Of a stretch of DNA of 64,000 nt, positions 23,443 to 32,262 are shown one piece after another. The translations under genes and the position numbers were made by a program. The first letter of the stretch is position 1. Each line of letters starts with the position of its first letter. This DNA comes from Streptomyces sp. LX-29 (lineage in GTDB: Bacteria; Actinomycetota; Actinomycetes; Streptomycetales; Streptomycetaceae). The DNA is taken from assembly GCF_029541745.1 (NCBI RefSeq), contig NZ_CP089746.1, positions 5,465,559 to 5,529,558 of the forward strand, in the 5' to 3' direction. The notes under the pieces were generated by a model that saw nothing but the letters and a program-made list of their open reading frames with translations, did no database searches and was not told the origin of the DNA.

Positions 23443-25062
23443 TCAGAACCGCTCGGCAAAGTCGTCTTCCTTGATCACGAGACGCTCCCGCACGTCTTTC
23501 GGGATGATCAGCTTCAGGTGCACCTTCGGAGCCCGTACCTTGGGGATCTTGGTACGGGTGACTTCACACTTGATTCCGACTCGCAACAGGTCGGCGGCCA
23601 TGGCGTCCATGCCGCCCTCCTCCCAGCGCTGCCGGAACGTCGCGCCATTGTGGACGTTCACCCACCGATCCTTCGTGGTTTCCGGGTCGATGGTCGCAAG
23701 GGCGGTGATCAGCTCCTCTAGGGTCTGCTCGGCCTGCTCTCGGGTGAACCGGGTCTTCGTGTACCGTCCGCCCGGCGCCAGCTCCTTCATGTAGTAGGCG
23801 ACGGACTCTTCGAGCTGCTTCACCTCCTTCCGGGCCTCGGCCCCCTGGGCGTACTCCCGTACCTGTACGGGGAAGTCGCCTAGGGCAGACAGGGTGTCCT
23901 TGGTGAATCGGTCGTACACGGCCTCGGGGTTCGGTGCACCTAGCCCGCCGCTCTTGCACCCCTGGCAGCGGAGGTACTGGTACATGCCGTGCTTGTTGGT
24001 CGTCTTCTGGACGGTCATGTTGCTCTTGCAGTCGATGCAGGTCAGCACCCCAAGAAACTTCGTGGCGCCGCCTGGCTGACGTGCTGGCTGGTCCTTGCCG
24101 TTAGCGTCCAGTACGGCTTGCAGGCTGTAGAACTCCGCCTCGGTGAAGATGGCTTCCGCTACCTTGATCGGCTTCCCGCCCTTGCCGAGTATCAGTTTCG
24201 ACCGACGCTTCCCCCCCTCCTGGTCCACCTCGACTCGGTACCCCATGAGAGCAGGGTTCCTGAGTCTGCGCAGAAGAGTCGCCGGGGTCAGCTCCGGGCC
24301 GCACAGTCCTGCTCGGATCAGCACCTTGACCATGCGCCTGGCTGAAGCGCGGTGCGGCCTCATGGCTGCACGCCGGCACCAGTGGAGAGCGCGGTACACG
24401 TCCTTATCTATATAGAGGGCAACCCGCCCGGCCTCGTCCCTCCCCGTGAGGTAGCCCCATGCTGGCTTGCCTACGAGCCACTCGCTCTGCGTCTTCGTGT
24501 AGTCCCAGAGGCTCGCAACTCGCGTGCTGGTGTTTGCTGCCTCGATCTCAGCGATGCCGCCGATGATCGTCACCATGATCTTGCCCGCCGTGGTGGTCAG
24601 GTCGATGCTGTCGTGCTTGGAGACGAGATTCTTCCCGTACTTCAGGCACCAATCGATCATGGTTGCCAAGTCGCTCAGGCGACGTACAAAGCGGTCCAGC
24701 TTCCAGAAGAGAAGAACGTCGAACTCGGGGGCTCGGTTGTTCAGCCAGTCGCCTAGTTGCTTGCGCTTCCACGGAGGGACCTTGGTCGCGCTGACGTTCA
24801 GATCGCTGGCGACGCCGACCACCCTGCACCGCATGTCCCGCGCCAGGATCCGCAGATCCAGTTCTTGGCGGACCGGGGATGTCGTCTCGTCCGTCAGTAC
24901 CGACAGTCGCACGGACAGGAGTGCGCGGGGGGCGTCCTCTGGTAGCTGCTCCTCCGCCCTCTTCAGCTCTTCCAGTAGCGCTAGGTCCGCTTCCGTCCAC
25001 TCCGCCTCTAACGCGGGGGACCCCTTCTGGGCTGTGCTGCCTCGGCTGCTTCGTTTTCTCAT
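23443..25062 (-). CDS. Large serine recombinase (site-specific integrase)
   Basis: A 539-aa integrase. The resolvase-type catalytic domain has the nucleophile motif LLSVRLS (Ser54), then TSPVRQELDL, the arginine loop FWKLDRFVRRLSDL and the long helix beginning GKIMVTIIGGIAEIEAANTS. The recombinase domain follows (GKPAWGYL), then a zinc ribbon CIDCKSNM...LRCQGCKSG and a coiled coil. About 45 residues precede the catalytic strand, longer than usual, so the true start may be internal. The gene begins 18 bp from the attR region, as expected for an integrase reading away from its own attP. Confidence 0.93.
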   Translation of the reverse strand: MRKRSSRGSTAQKGSPALEAEWTEADLALLEELKRAEEQLPEDAPRALLSVRLSVLTDETTSPVRQELDLRILARDMRCRVVGVASDLNVSATKVPPWKRKQLGDWLNNRAPEFDVLLFWKLDRFVRRLSDLATMIDWCLKYGKNLVSKHDSIDLTTTAGKIMVTIIGGIAEIEAANTSTRVASLWDYTKTQSEWLVGKPAWGYLTGRDEAGRVALYIDKDVYRALHWCRRAAMRPHRASARRMVKVLIRAGLCGPELTPATLLRRLRNPALMGYRVEVDQEGGKRRSKLILGKGGKPIKVAEAIFTEAEFYSLQAVLDANGKDQPARQPGGATKFLGVLTCIDCKSNMTVQKTTNKHGMYQYLRCQGCKSGGLGAPNPEAVYDRFTKDTLSALGDFPVQVREYAQGAEARKEVKQLEESVAYYMKELAPGGRYTKTRFTREQAEQTLEELITALATIDPETTKDRWVNVHNGATFRQRWEEGGMDAMAADLLRVGIKCEVTRTKIPKVRAPKVHLKLIIPKDVRERLVIKEDDFAERF

Positions 25063-25079
25063 GTCGAGAGGCTACCCAC

Positions 25080-25134
25080 GGATTTGGAGCTGTATCCCTA
25101 TGGCCGCAGATGGACACGCACATCCAGATCGGCC
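25080..25134 (+). other. attR junction of the integrative element
   Basis: CCGCAG at 25104-25109 is the shared core. Left of it lies the element half-site TTTGGAGCTGTATC (25083-25096), an imperfect inverted copy of the element half-site in attL. Right of it is the displaced host reading frame starting ATGGACACGCAC. Confidence 0.75.
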
Positions 25135-25178
25135 CCACGGGCAAGAAGCTGCTGCCCCTGTCGGTCGTCAACAACTGA
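25110..25178 (+). pseudogene. Displaced original 3' end of the radical SAM gene
   Basis: Encodes MDTHIQIGPTGKKLLPLSVV then NN and a stop. Joined to codon 620 of the gene at 9090 it restores an ordinary 642-aa protein. It begins right after the shared core and has no ribosome binding site of its own. Confidence 0.85.
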
Positions 25179-25311
25179 CCCGACCGAGCCGAGCTCGCGT
25201 ACGGCCCCGGTGGTACCCGCCACCGGGGCCGTACGACGTCCACGGGCACCCCGTGGCCGGAACCGCTCAACCCCTCTCCCGTGCGGAGGGACCGGGCGCC
25301 ACAATGTCGCG

Positions 25312-25851
25312 ATGCCCGAACTCATCGCCCCCACCGCCCGGGTCCACGCCTCCTTCCTGGCGGCCATGGACGAGTTACGCGCCGAGGGCCGGGACAGCAC
25401 CAGCGAGACCACGGTCAGATCCGAGCTCACGGAGTACGGCGACATCTGGCACGATCCGGGCGTCTTCGCCGACTACATAGCCCGGCTGCGGACCGACGCC
25501 CGGGAGACCGCCCCGCCCGCCCGCGACGTCGTGCCGATGACCACCCTCTGGTACGTCGACGGCGCCACCTACCTGGGGCGGCTCGCCATCCGGCACCGCC
25601 TCGACGACTTCCTGCGCGAGTACGGCGGCCACATCGGCTACGGGGTGCGCGCCTCCGCGCGCCGCCAGGGCCACGGCACCGCCATGCTGCGCGCCGCCCT
25701 GCCGCATGCCCGGGTGCTGGGCCTCGACTCCCTCCTGGTCACCTGTGACAGCGACAACATCGGCTCGCGCAAGGTCATCGAGTCCTGTGGCGGGCACCTG
25801 GAGGACGAGCGTGGGGGCAAGCTGAGGTACTGGATCTGCACCGCGGGCTGA
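25312..25851 (+). CDS. GNAT-family acetyltransferase
   Basis: A 179-aa predicted N-acetyltransferase. The acetyl-CoA loop is visible in the R/Q-x-x-G-x-G/A pattern ARRQGHGTAMLRAAL (about residues 118-132), preceded by the strand GGHIGYGVRAS and followed by LLVTCDSDNIGSRKVIESCGG, the usual motif B. The substrate is unknown. Start ATG 25312 fits family length; upstream open frame includes the element end and is not coding. First intact gene after the element. Confidence 0.88.
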   Translation: MPELIAPTARVHASFLAAMDELRAEGRDSTSETTVRSELTEYGDIWHDPGVFADYIARLRTDARETAPPARDVVPMTTLWYVDGATYLGRLAIRHRLDDFLREYGGHIGYGVRASARRQGHGTAMLRAALPHARVLGLDSLLVTCDSDNIGSRKVIESCGGHLEDERGGKLRYWICTAG

Positions 25852-25868
25852 CCCGGTACGCTGCCCGG

Positions 25869-26639
25869 ATGGAACGGCTCGACGGGTACACGACATCTCC
25901 AGCTCCGCGTCAGGAACCCGGAGGTGGATGTCTGACCAGGGCTTTCCTGCTCCCGGTGCGGATCGTGGCGTTGATCGTCGTCGTTCCCCTGCGCCTGCTG
26001 TGGGAGGCGCTGACCGCCTGCGGCCGGGCCCTGTACCGCTGGCTGCTGCTCCCGCTCGGGCGCGCCCTGGCCTGGCTCCTCAACATCCTCGTCGTGGTGC
26101 CGCTGCGGGCACTCGTCACGGCCGTGGGATGGCTGCTGCACCATCTGCTGGTGGTCCCCGCGGGGTGGCTCTACCGGGTGCTGCTGACGCCCCTCGGCCG
26201 CGGGCTCGTCTGGCTCGGCCGCCACCTCTTCGTCGTCCCGCTCGTGGCCCTCTACCGTTTTGTGCTGACGCCGATCGGCCACGCCATCTCCTGGGTGGCA
26301 CGCGGAATCTGGGCCGTCATCACCTTCGTGGTGCGCTACACGGTGGTGGTGCCGCTGGTCGCGCTCTGGCGCTATGTGCTGGGGCCGATCTGCCGCGGTG
26401 TCGGAACGGTCCTCGGCTGGGCCTGGCAGGTCGCCGGCCACGTCGCTCGCTTCCTCTGGGGGATCGTCTCCACCCTGTTCCGCTGGGTGATCGTCATCCC
26501 CGTCGGATGGGTCTGGCGCGGTCTGCTGCGGCCGGTGCTGCACGGCGTCCGCGACTACGTGTGGCGCCCGGTCGCCACCGTCGTGCGGCAGGTCACCGCC
26601 GAGGTGCGGCGGGCGCTGTTCGGCGCGCCGCGCGCGTAG
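25869..26639 (+). CDS. Repetitive polytopic membrane protein
   Basis: A 256-aa protein made of about six repeats of one membrane hairpin unit, each with a VVVPLxALxR-like helix and a PLGRxLxW or PIGHAISW turn (for example near residues 35, 65, 95, 125, 155 and 195). No family is recognised. A TACGCT -10 box ends 6 nt before the ATG, suggesting leaderless expression; an alternative start at the CTG after GGAGGTGGATGT (25934) cannot be excluded. It lies between GNAT and DUF2344 genes. Confidence 0.75.
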   Translation: MERLDGYTTSPAPRQEPGGGCLTRAFLLPVRIVALIVVVPLRLLWEALTACGRALYRWLLLPLGRALAWLLNILVVVPLRALVTAVGWLLHHLLVVPAGWLYRVLLTPLGRGLVWLGRHLFVVPLVALYRFVLTPIGHAISWVARGIWAVITFVVRYTVVVPLVALWRYVLGPICRGVGTVLGWAWQVAGHVARFLWGIVSTLFRWVIVIPVGWVWRGLLRPVLHGVRDYVWRPVATVVRQVTAEVRRALFGAPRA

Positions 26640-26826
26640 CCGGCCGTGACCGGCGGGAACCGCGGCCGGTGAAGGCGCGTACTCTAGAGCAAAGGACTGG
26701 GCGCGAAGTGTCACCGCCGACGGGGCGGTGATCCGGACCGGACGACGCCGGGATGGCGGCGGCCGGAAGCGTCCCCGCCGAGGCGGGGACCGCGCCACGG
26801 CTCGATGTACACAAGGAGAATTTCCA

Positions 26827-27645
26827 CTGGGCAAGCGACAGCCCGAAGGCCCGCCGCCCGCACCCGCGGTGCAGCGCATCCGCCTTCGGTACACCAAGCG
26901 CGGCCGCCTCCGCTTCACCAGCCACCGCGACTTCCAGCGTGCCTTCGAGCGTGCGCTGCGGCGCGCCGAGGTGCCCATGGCCTACTCGGCGGGCTTCACC
27001 CCGCACCCGAAGGTGTCGTACGCCAACGCCGCCCCCACCGGCACCGGCAGCGAGGCCGAGTACCTGGAGATCCAGCTCGCCGAGGCCCGCGAACCGGAGA
27101 CGCTGCGCCGGCTGCTCGACGAGTCGCTGCCGACCGGGCTCGACATCACCGAGGCCGTCGAGGCCCGCACCTCGGGCCTGGCCGACCGGCTGCAGGCGTC
27201 GGTGTGGGAGATCCGGCTCGACGGGGTCGAGGTCACCGAGGCCGAGCGGGCCGTCGCGGCCTTCCTCGCCGCGGAGACCGTCGAGGTCCAGCGCAGGACC
27301 AAGAACGGCGTCCGCACCTTCGACACCCGGGGCGCCGTGGCCCGGCTCGCAGCGGTCGCACCCGCGGCCGATAGGCCCAGCGACGGTGCCTGTGCGATAC
27401 TGCGGCTGGTTGTGCGGCACGAGACACCTGCCGTACGGCCCGACGACGTCCTGTCCGGCCTCCGCGCCACGGCCGACCTGGCGCCGCCGGTCCCCGCAGC
27501 GGTGACCAGGCTGGCGCAGGGGCTGCTCGATGAGGAGACCGGCACGGTGACCGACCCGCTCGCGCCCGACCGCGAGGCAGTCACGGCCGCCCCATCCACG
27601 GCCGCCGGACTGGCCGCCGCGAAGGCGGCGGAAGGTTCCGGGTAG
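26827..27645 (+). CDS. DUF2344 / TIGR03936 radical-SAM-associated protein, probable CTG start
   Basis: Partner of the TIGR03960 radical SAM gene; in many bacteria the two are adjacent or fused. The conserved region starts RIRLRYTKRGRLRFTSHRDF and includes RAEVPMAYSAGFTPHPKVSY. With a CTG start at 26827 (LGKRQPEGPP) the protein has 272 aa and AAGGAG lies 8 nt upstream. No ATG, GTG or TTG in frame has a comparable signal; the GTG at 26728 would add an Arg-rich stretch unlike the family. Followed 220 bp later by the RNase E/G gene. Confidence 0.85.
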   Translation: MGKRQPEGPPPAPAVQRIRLRYTKRGRLRFTSHRDFQRAFERALRRAEVPMAYSAGFTPHPKVSYANAAPTGTGSEAEYLEIQLAEAREPETLRRLLDESLPTGLDITEAVEARTSGLADRLQASVWEIRLDGVEVTEAERAVAAFLAAETVEVQRRTKNGVRTFDTRGAVARLAAVAPAADRPSDGACAILRLVVRHETPAVRPDDVLSGLRATADLAPPVPAAVTRLAQGLLDEETGTVTDPLAPDREAVTAAPSTAAGLAAAKAAEGSG

Positions 27646-27864
27646 GACCGCCGTCGATGCGCCGCCGAGGTACCAGGGAGCCACCCGGGTCCGGCAGGCG
27701 CACTGACCAGGAGACTTTCGCCGGTCCCCGCCTTTCGGGTCCCGGCGAGCGAGACAAGAGCTCCCGTGTGGCGCCCGCGCCCCGGACGGTGGCAGTCGCG
27801 CATTGCGCGTGCCGCGCCCGGAACCCGGCGCGGCGCCCGGGAGCGTGACGGGAGAACCGCCCGC

Positions 27865-30800
27865 ATGCTCGAATCAATTGAGCCCACTGAGCCCCAGGAC
27901 CAGTCGGACGCGCGAGGACGGGCCGCCGATGGCGGTGCCGCCGGCACGACCGGTACCGGGCAGGACAACAACAACAGCCCCAGCGACACCCTGCCGCCGC
28001 GGCGTCGGCGCCGCGCGGCCTCCAGGCCGGCCGGCCCGCCGACGGCGACGCTGAGTGACGACGCTGTCGCCTCCGCCTCCGCCGCTGCCGCCATACCGAC
28101 GGAGGAGGCCGAGTCGGCCGCTGCCGAGCCGGTCGTGGAGCCGGTCGCCGAGGCGAAGCCCCCACGGACGCGTCGTCGTGCCACGCGTAAGGTCGCCGCC
28201 CCGGCGCCCGCGGAGGTTGCCGAGCCGGTCGCCGAGGAGGTCGTCGAGGCTGAGGTGCCCGTGGCCGAGGCGGAGCCGGTGGTCGAGGCTGAGGTGAAGC
28301 CCGCGCGGGCGCGTCGTCGTGCCACGCGTAAGGTCGCTGCCCCCGCGCCCGCGGAGGTTGCCGAGCCGGTCGCCGAGGAGGCTGTCGAGGCTGAGGCGCC
28401 TGTCGCCGAGGCGGAGCCGGTGGTCGAGGCTGAGGTGAAGCCCGCGCGGGCGCGTCGTCGTGCCACGCGTAAGGTCACCGCTCCGGCGCCCGCGGAGGTC
28501 GTCGAGCCGGTCGCGGAAGAGGTCGAGGCTGAGGTGCCCGTGGCCGAGGCGGAGCCGGTGGTCGAGGCTGAGGTGAAGCCCGCGCGGGCGCGTCGTCGTG
28601 CCACACGTAAGGTCACCGCTCCCGCGCCCGCGGAGGTCGTCGAGCCGGTCGCGGAAGAGGTCGTCGAGGCCGAGGTGCCCGTCGCCGAGACGGTCGTGGA
28701 GCCGGAGCCGGTCGTGGAGCCTGTCGCCGAGGCGAAGCCCGCGCGGACGCGTCGTCGTGCCACGCGTAAGGTCACCGCCCCCGCGCCCACGGAGGTCGCG
28801 GAGGAGGCGGTCGAGGCCGAGGCGCCCGTCGCCGAGCCGGAGCCGGTGGTCGAGGCCGAGGCGAAGCCCGCGCGGACCCGTCGCCGTGCCTCCCGCAAGG
28901 CCACCGCCCCCGAGACGCCGACCGCGGAGGCCGTCGAGCCCGCGCCGGTGACGAAGCCGGAGCCGGTCCGATCGGAGCCCGCTGCCGCACCCGTGGCCGA
29001 GGAGCCCGCGCCGGAGGCCCCCGCGCGGTCCCGCCGCCGGGCCGTGCGCCCGCCGACGGCCCTGTTCCAGGCCCCGGTGTTCACCGAGCCGATGTTCCAG
29101 ACCCCGGAGACGGCGGCGCTCGCCGCCGCCGAGGAGCGCGCGGCCGCCGAGGAGGCGGTCGAGGCCGAGGAGGCTGTCGAGGTCGAGGCCGAGGAGGCCG
29201 AGCCGCTGCGCCCCGCCGCCAGCCGCCGTCGCCGTCGTCGGCGCGGCGAGCCGGTCGAGGAGCGCGTGGAGGCCGAGGAGGCCCTGGAGACCGCCGAGGC
29301 GGAGGCCGAGGGCGTCGCCGAGCCGGTCGAGGCCGAGGCGGACGAGGAGGAGCCGGGCGACCGTCCGCGTCGTCGTCGCCGCGGCGGCCGTCGTCGTCGC
29401 CGTGGTGAGGCCGCGGAGGCCGAGGGCGGCGAGGAGCGGCTCGAGGAAGAGGCCGAGACCGAAGCCGAGACCGAGGGTGCCGAGGCGGAGGCCGAGGGCG
29501 AAGAGCCCGCCGAGGACGAGGACGCCCTGGTCGGGGCCGGCTCCAGCAGCAGCCGTCGCCGCCGCCGTCGGCGTCGGCGCAGCGGCGACGCCGTCGAGGG
29601 CGAGCCCGGCGCGGACGAGCCGGAGCGCACGGTCGTCAAGATCCGCGAGCCGCGCAAGCGCGAGGAGCCCTCGGACGAGGTGCAGTCCATCAAGGGCTCG
29701 ACCCGTCTGGAGGCGAAGAAGCAGCGCCGCCGCGAGGGCCGTGAGCAGGGCCGCCGCCGGGTGCCGATCATCACCGAGGCCGAGTTCCTGGCGCGCCGCG
29801 AGGCCGTCGAGCGGGTCATGGTCGTGCGTCAGAACGGCGACCGCACCCAGATCGGCGTGCTGGAGGACAACGTCCTCGTCGAGCACTTCGTCAACAAGGA
29901 GCAGTCCAACAGCTACGTCGGCAACGTCTACCTGGGCAAGGTCCAGAACGTGCTGCCGTCGATGGAGGCCGCGTTCGTCGACATCGGCAAGGGCCGCAAC
30001 GCCGTCCTGTACGCCGGTGAGGTGAACTTCGAGGCGCTGGGTCTGGCCAACGGCCCGCGCCGGATCGAGACCGCCCTGAAGTCCGGGCAGTCCGTGCTGG
30101 TCCAGGTCACCAAGGACCCGATCGGCCACAAGGGCGCCCGGCTGACCAGCCAGGTCTCCCTGCCCGGCCGCTACCTGGTGTACGTGCCCGAGGGCTCGAT
30201 GACCGGCATCAGCCGCAAGCTGCCCGACACCGAGCGGGCCCGGCTGAAGCAGATCCTCAAGAAGATCGTCCCCGAGGACGCGGGCGTCATCGTGCGCACC
30301 GCGGCGGAGGGCGCCAGCGAGGACGAGCTGCGCCGCGACGTCGAGCGGCTCCAGGCGCAGTGGGAGGAGATCCAGAAGAAGGCGAAGAGCGGCGGCGCCC
30401 CGACGCTGCTGTACGGCGAGCCGGACATGACCGTGCGCGTCGTCCGCGACATCTTCAACGAGGACTTCTCCAAGGTCATCGTCAGCGGTGACGGCGCATG
30501 GGAGACCATCCACGGATACGTCTCCAACGTGGCGCCGGACCTGGCGGACCGGCTCCAGAAGTGGACCTCGGACGTCGACGTCTTCGCCACGTACCGCATC
30601 GACGAGCAGCTGATGAAGGCGCTGGACCGCAAGGTCTGGCTGCCCAGCGGCGGCTCGCTGGTCATCGACCGGACCGAGGCGATGGTCGTGGTCGACGTCA
30701 ACACCGGCAAGTTCACCGGCCAGGGCGGCAACCTGGAGGAGACGGTCACCAGGAACAACCTGGAGGCGGCCGAGGAGATCGTGCGCCAGCTGCGGCTGCG

Positions 30801-31860
30801 CGACCTCGGCGGCATCATCGTGATCGACTTCATCGACATGGTGCTGGAGTCCAACCGCGACCTGGTGCTGCGCCGCCTGCTGGAGTGCCTGGGCCGGGAC
30901 CGCACCAAGCACCAGGTGGCCGAGGTCACCTCGCTGGGTCTGGTCCAGATGACCCGCAAGCGGGTCGGCCAGGGTCTGCTGGAGTCCTTCTCCGAGTCCT
31001 GCGTGCACTGCAACGGCCGCGGCGTCATCGTCCACATGGACCAGCCGACGTCGGTCGGTGGCGGCGGCAAGCGCAAGAAGAAGAAGGCCGGTGCCGGTGC
31101 CCCGCAGGCCGAGCCCGAGCAGCTCGTGGAGGAGCTGCCGGAGCCGGAGGCGGCCGAGACGGTGGCCGAGGTCGCCGCCGAGGTCGCCGAGCCGCAGGCG
31201 CTCCCCGAGCCGGCGTTCGCGCCCGACGAGGAGCTCTACAGCAGCGCCGCCGAGGCCGAGGCCGCGGCGATGCGCGGTCGTGGCCGTGCCCGTCGCCGGG
31301 TGACCCGTAAGGCGACCGCCCCGGCGGGTGCGCCGAAGGCCGCGGAGCCGGTGGTCGTGGAGCCGGAGGTCGTGGCGGAGGTCGTGGCCGAGGCCGTGAG
31401 CGAGGCCGTGGCGGCGTCCGAGGCGCCGGCGGTCGTCGCCGAGCCCGAGGCCCAGCCGGAGCCCGTGGCGGCGCCGCGTGCCCGTCGTCGGGTGACCCGG
31501 AAGGTGTCGGCTCCGGCCGGTTCGCCGGCAGGCGCCGAGGACACGGCCGTGGTCGTCGTGGCCACCCCGGCCGCCGAGGCCGTGGCCGAGGCCCCCGCTG
31601 AGGCTCCGGCCGAGGCGGTGGCGACCGAGGCTGAGGCCGAGGTCGCGGCGCCGGCCAAGAAGACGGCCCGCAAGGCCGCCAAGAAGGCCCCGGCGAAGAA
31701 GGCCACCGCCAAGAAGACGGCCGCCAAGAAGACCGTCGCGAAGAAGGCGACGACCAAGAAGGCGACCGCCAAGAAGACGACGGCCAAGAAGAGCGCCACC
31801 AAGAAGGCCGCGGCGGCGGAGCAGACGCTCTCGTCCGTCACCGCTTCCACGGAGGGCTGA
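27865..31860 (+). CDS. rne: Ribonuclease E/G with long repetitive extensions
   Basis: Endoribonuclease that starts mRNA decay and processes stable RNAs. The 1331-aa protein has an acidic and Ala/Glu/Val-rich N-terminal half (1-620) with six RRRATRK-type repeats, the S1 domain with the insert beginning ERVMVVRQNGDRTQIGVLED, the catalytic DNase I-like domain (VVVDVNTGKFTG; IIVIDFIDM with the conserved Asp pair) and the zinc link CVHCNGRG near residue 1048. The C-terminus has two further RRRVTRK repeats and an Ala/Lys tail like histone H1 (KKATAKKTAAKK). GGGAG precedes ATG 27865. Confidence 0.95.
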   Translation: MLESIEPTEPQDQSDARGRAADGGAAGTTGTGQDNNNSPSDTLPPRRRRRAASRPAGPPTATLSDDAVASASAAAAIPTEEAESAAAEPVVEPVAEAKPPRTRRRATRKVAAPAPAEVAEPVAEEVVEAEVPVAEAEPVVEAEVKPARARRRATRKVAAPAPAEVAEPVAEEAVEAEAPVAEAEPVVEAEVKPARARRRATRKVTAPAPAEVVEPVAEEVEAEVPVAEAEPVVEAEVKPARARRRATRKVTAPAPAEVVEPVAEEVVEAEVPVAETVVEPEPVVEPVAEAKPARTRRRATRKVTAPAPTEVAEEAVEAEAPVAEPEPVVEAEAKPARTRRRASRKATAPETPTAEAVEPAPVTKPEPVRSEPAAAPVAEEPAPEAPARSRRRAVRPPTALFQAPVFTEPMFQTPETAALAAAEERAAAEEAVEAEEAVEVEAEEAEPLRPAASRRRRRRRGEPVEERVEAEEALETAEAEAEGVAEPVEAEADEEEPGDRPRRRRRGGRRRRRGEAAEAEGGEERLEEEAETEAETEGAEAEAEGEEPAEDEDALVGAGSSSSRRRRRRRRRSGDAVEGEPGADEPERTVVKIREPRKREEPSDEVQSIKGSTRLEAKKQRRREGREQGRRRVPIITEAEFLARREAVERVMVVRQNGDRTQIGVLEDNVLVEHFVNKEQSNSYVGNVYLGKVQNVLPSMEAAFVDIGKGRNAVLYAGEVNFEALGLANGPRRIETALKSGQSVLVQVTKDPIGHKGARLTSQVSLPGRYLVYVPEGSMTGISRKLPDTERARLKQILKKIVPEDAGVIVRTAAEGASEDELRRDVERLQAQWEEIQKKAKSGGAPTLLYGEPDMTVRVVRDIFNEDFSKVIVSGDGAWETIHGYVSNVAPDLADRLQKWTSDVDVFATYRIDEQLMKALDRKVWLPSGGSLVIDRTEAMVVVDVNTGKFTGQGGNLEETVTRNNLEAAEEIVRQLRLRDLGGIIVIDFIDMVLESNRDLVLRRLLECLGRDRTKHQVAEVTSLGLVQMTRKRVGQGLLESFSESCVHCNGRGVIVHMDQPTSVGGGGKRKKKKAGAGAPQAEPEQLVEELPEPEAAETVAEVAAEVAEPQALPEPAFAPDEELYSSAAEAEAAAMRGRGRARRRVTRKATAPAGAPKAAEPVVVEPEVVAEVVAEAVSEAVAASEAPAVVAEPEAQPEPVAAPRARRRVTRKVSAPAGSPAGAEDTAVVVVATPAAEAVAEAPAEAPAEAVATEAEAEVAAPAKKTARKAAKKAPAKKATAKKTAAKKTVAKKATTKKATAKKTTAKKSATKKAAAAEQTLSSVTASTEG
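28130..28900 (+). repeat. Tandem coding repeats in the RNase E/G N-terminus
   Basis: About six units of 40-50 codons, each ending in a basic RRRATRKV box after an acidic PVVEAEVKPAR stretch. Neighbouring units are nearly identical in DNA, so copy number may vary between strains. Confidence 0.9.
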
Positions 31861-32083
31861 CCTTCAGCGCGTCCCGTCGCCGCCCGGAGCCGCGCTCCGG
31901 GCGGCGACGTCGTTCCCGGACGGTGTGACACCGCCCGGGGCCGCCGAGCGGCCGGACCGGCCCGGGGCCGCCGGGGTGGCCCGGGGCGGTCGATCGGGAG
32001 CCGGTGCGGGCCGGTTCGGGCGCCGGTGGGAGCCCATGGGGGCCGGCCGGGGGAGGGTGACGCCCGGTGTCGGGTGGCCCGGT

Positions 32084-32112
32084 TTGACCGGTAGCCGAGG
32101 GGCCCGTAATCT
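32084..32112 (+). promoter_or_regulatory. Strong sigma-70-type promoter before rplU
   Basis: TTGACC (32084-32089) and TAATCT (32107-32112) separated by 17 bp, the best consensus promoter in the window. It leaves a leader of about 140 nt before rplU. The 400-bp gap after the RNase gene holds no other feature I can support. Confidence 0.75.
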
Positions 32113-32262
32113 TGACCGTCGGCGTCTGTACGCCACACCCCTGAGCAATCACCTCCCGGTCCCTCGGGAGAGGCCGCTCGTCCTTCATGGATGGTCATGG
32201 ACCCCTGGTCCCTGCGAGCGGCTGGCATCAGAGGTCCGTTTTCGAGCGAGAGAGAGTTCCGC

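Larger units (their letters stand above)
10944..25109. mobile_element. 14.2-kb actinomycete integrative and conjugative element (AICE-like) with serine recombinase
   Basis: Bounded by the CCGCAG shared core, it contains the AICE hallmark set: an FtsK-like single-protein DNA translocase (19670), a RepSA-like initiator (21468), a KorSA-like GntR/HutC repressor (17849) and a recombinase (23443) adjacent to the att site. Unlike pSAM2-type elements, which use tyrosine integrases in tRNA genes, this one uses a large serine recombinase and a protein-coding target. Codon use and GC are looser than in the flanking core genes, most clearly in 14.9-15.8 kb and 21-23 kb. It splits the radical SAM gene from its downstream neighbours. 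Confidence 0.9.

Noticed and set aside
27874..31035. 1053-codon ORF on the minus strand of the RNase E/G gene
   Set aside because: An anti-sense shadow of the repetitive GC-rich gene; composition is Leu/Gly/Arg/Asp-rich without motifs. The same applies to other long anti-sense frames, such as 4014-5915, 9054-10967 and 53795-56092.
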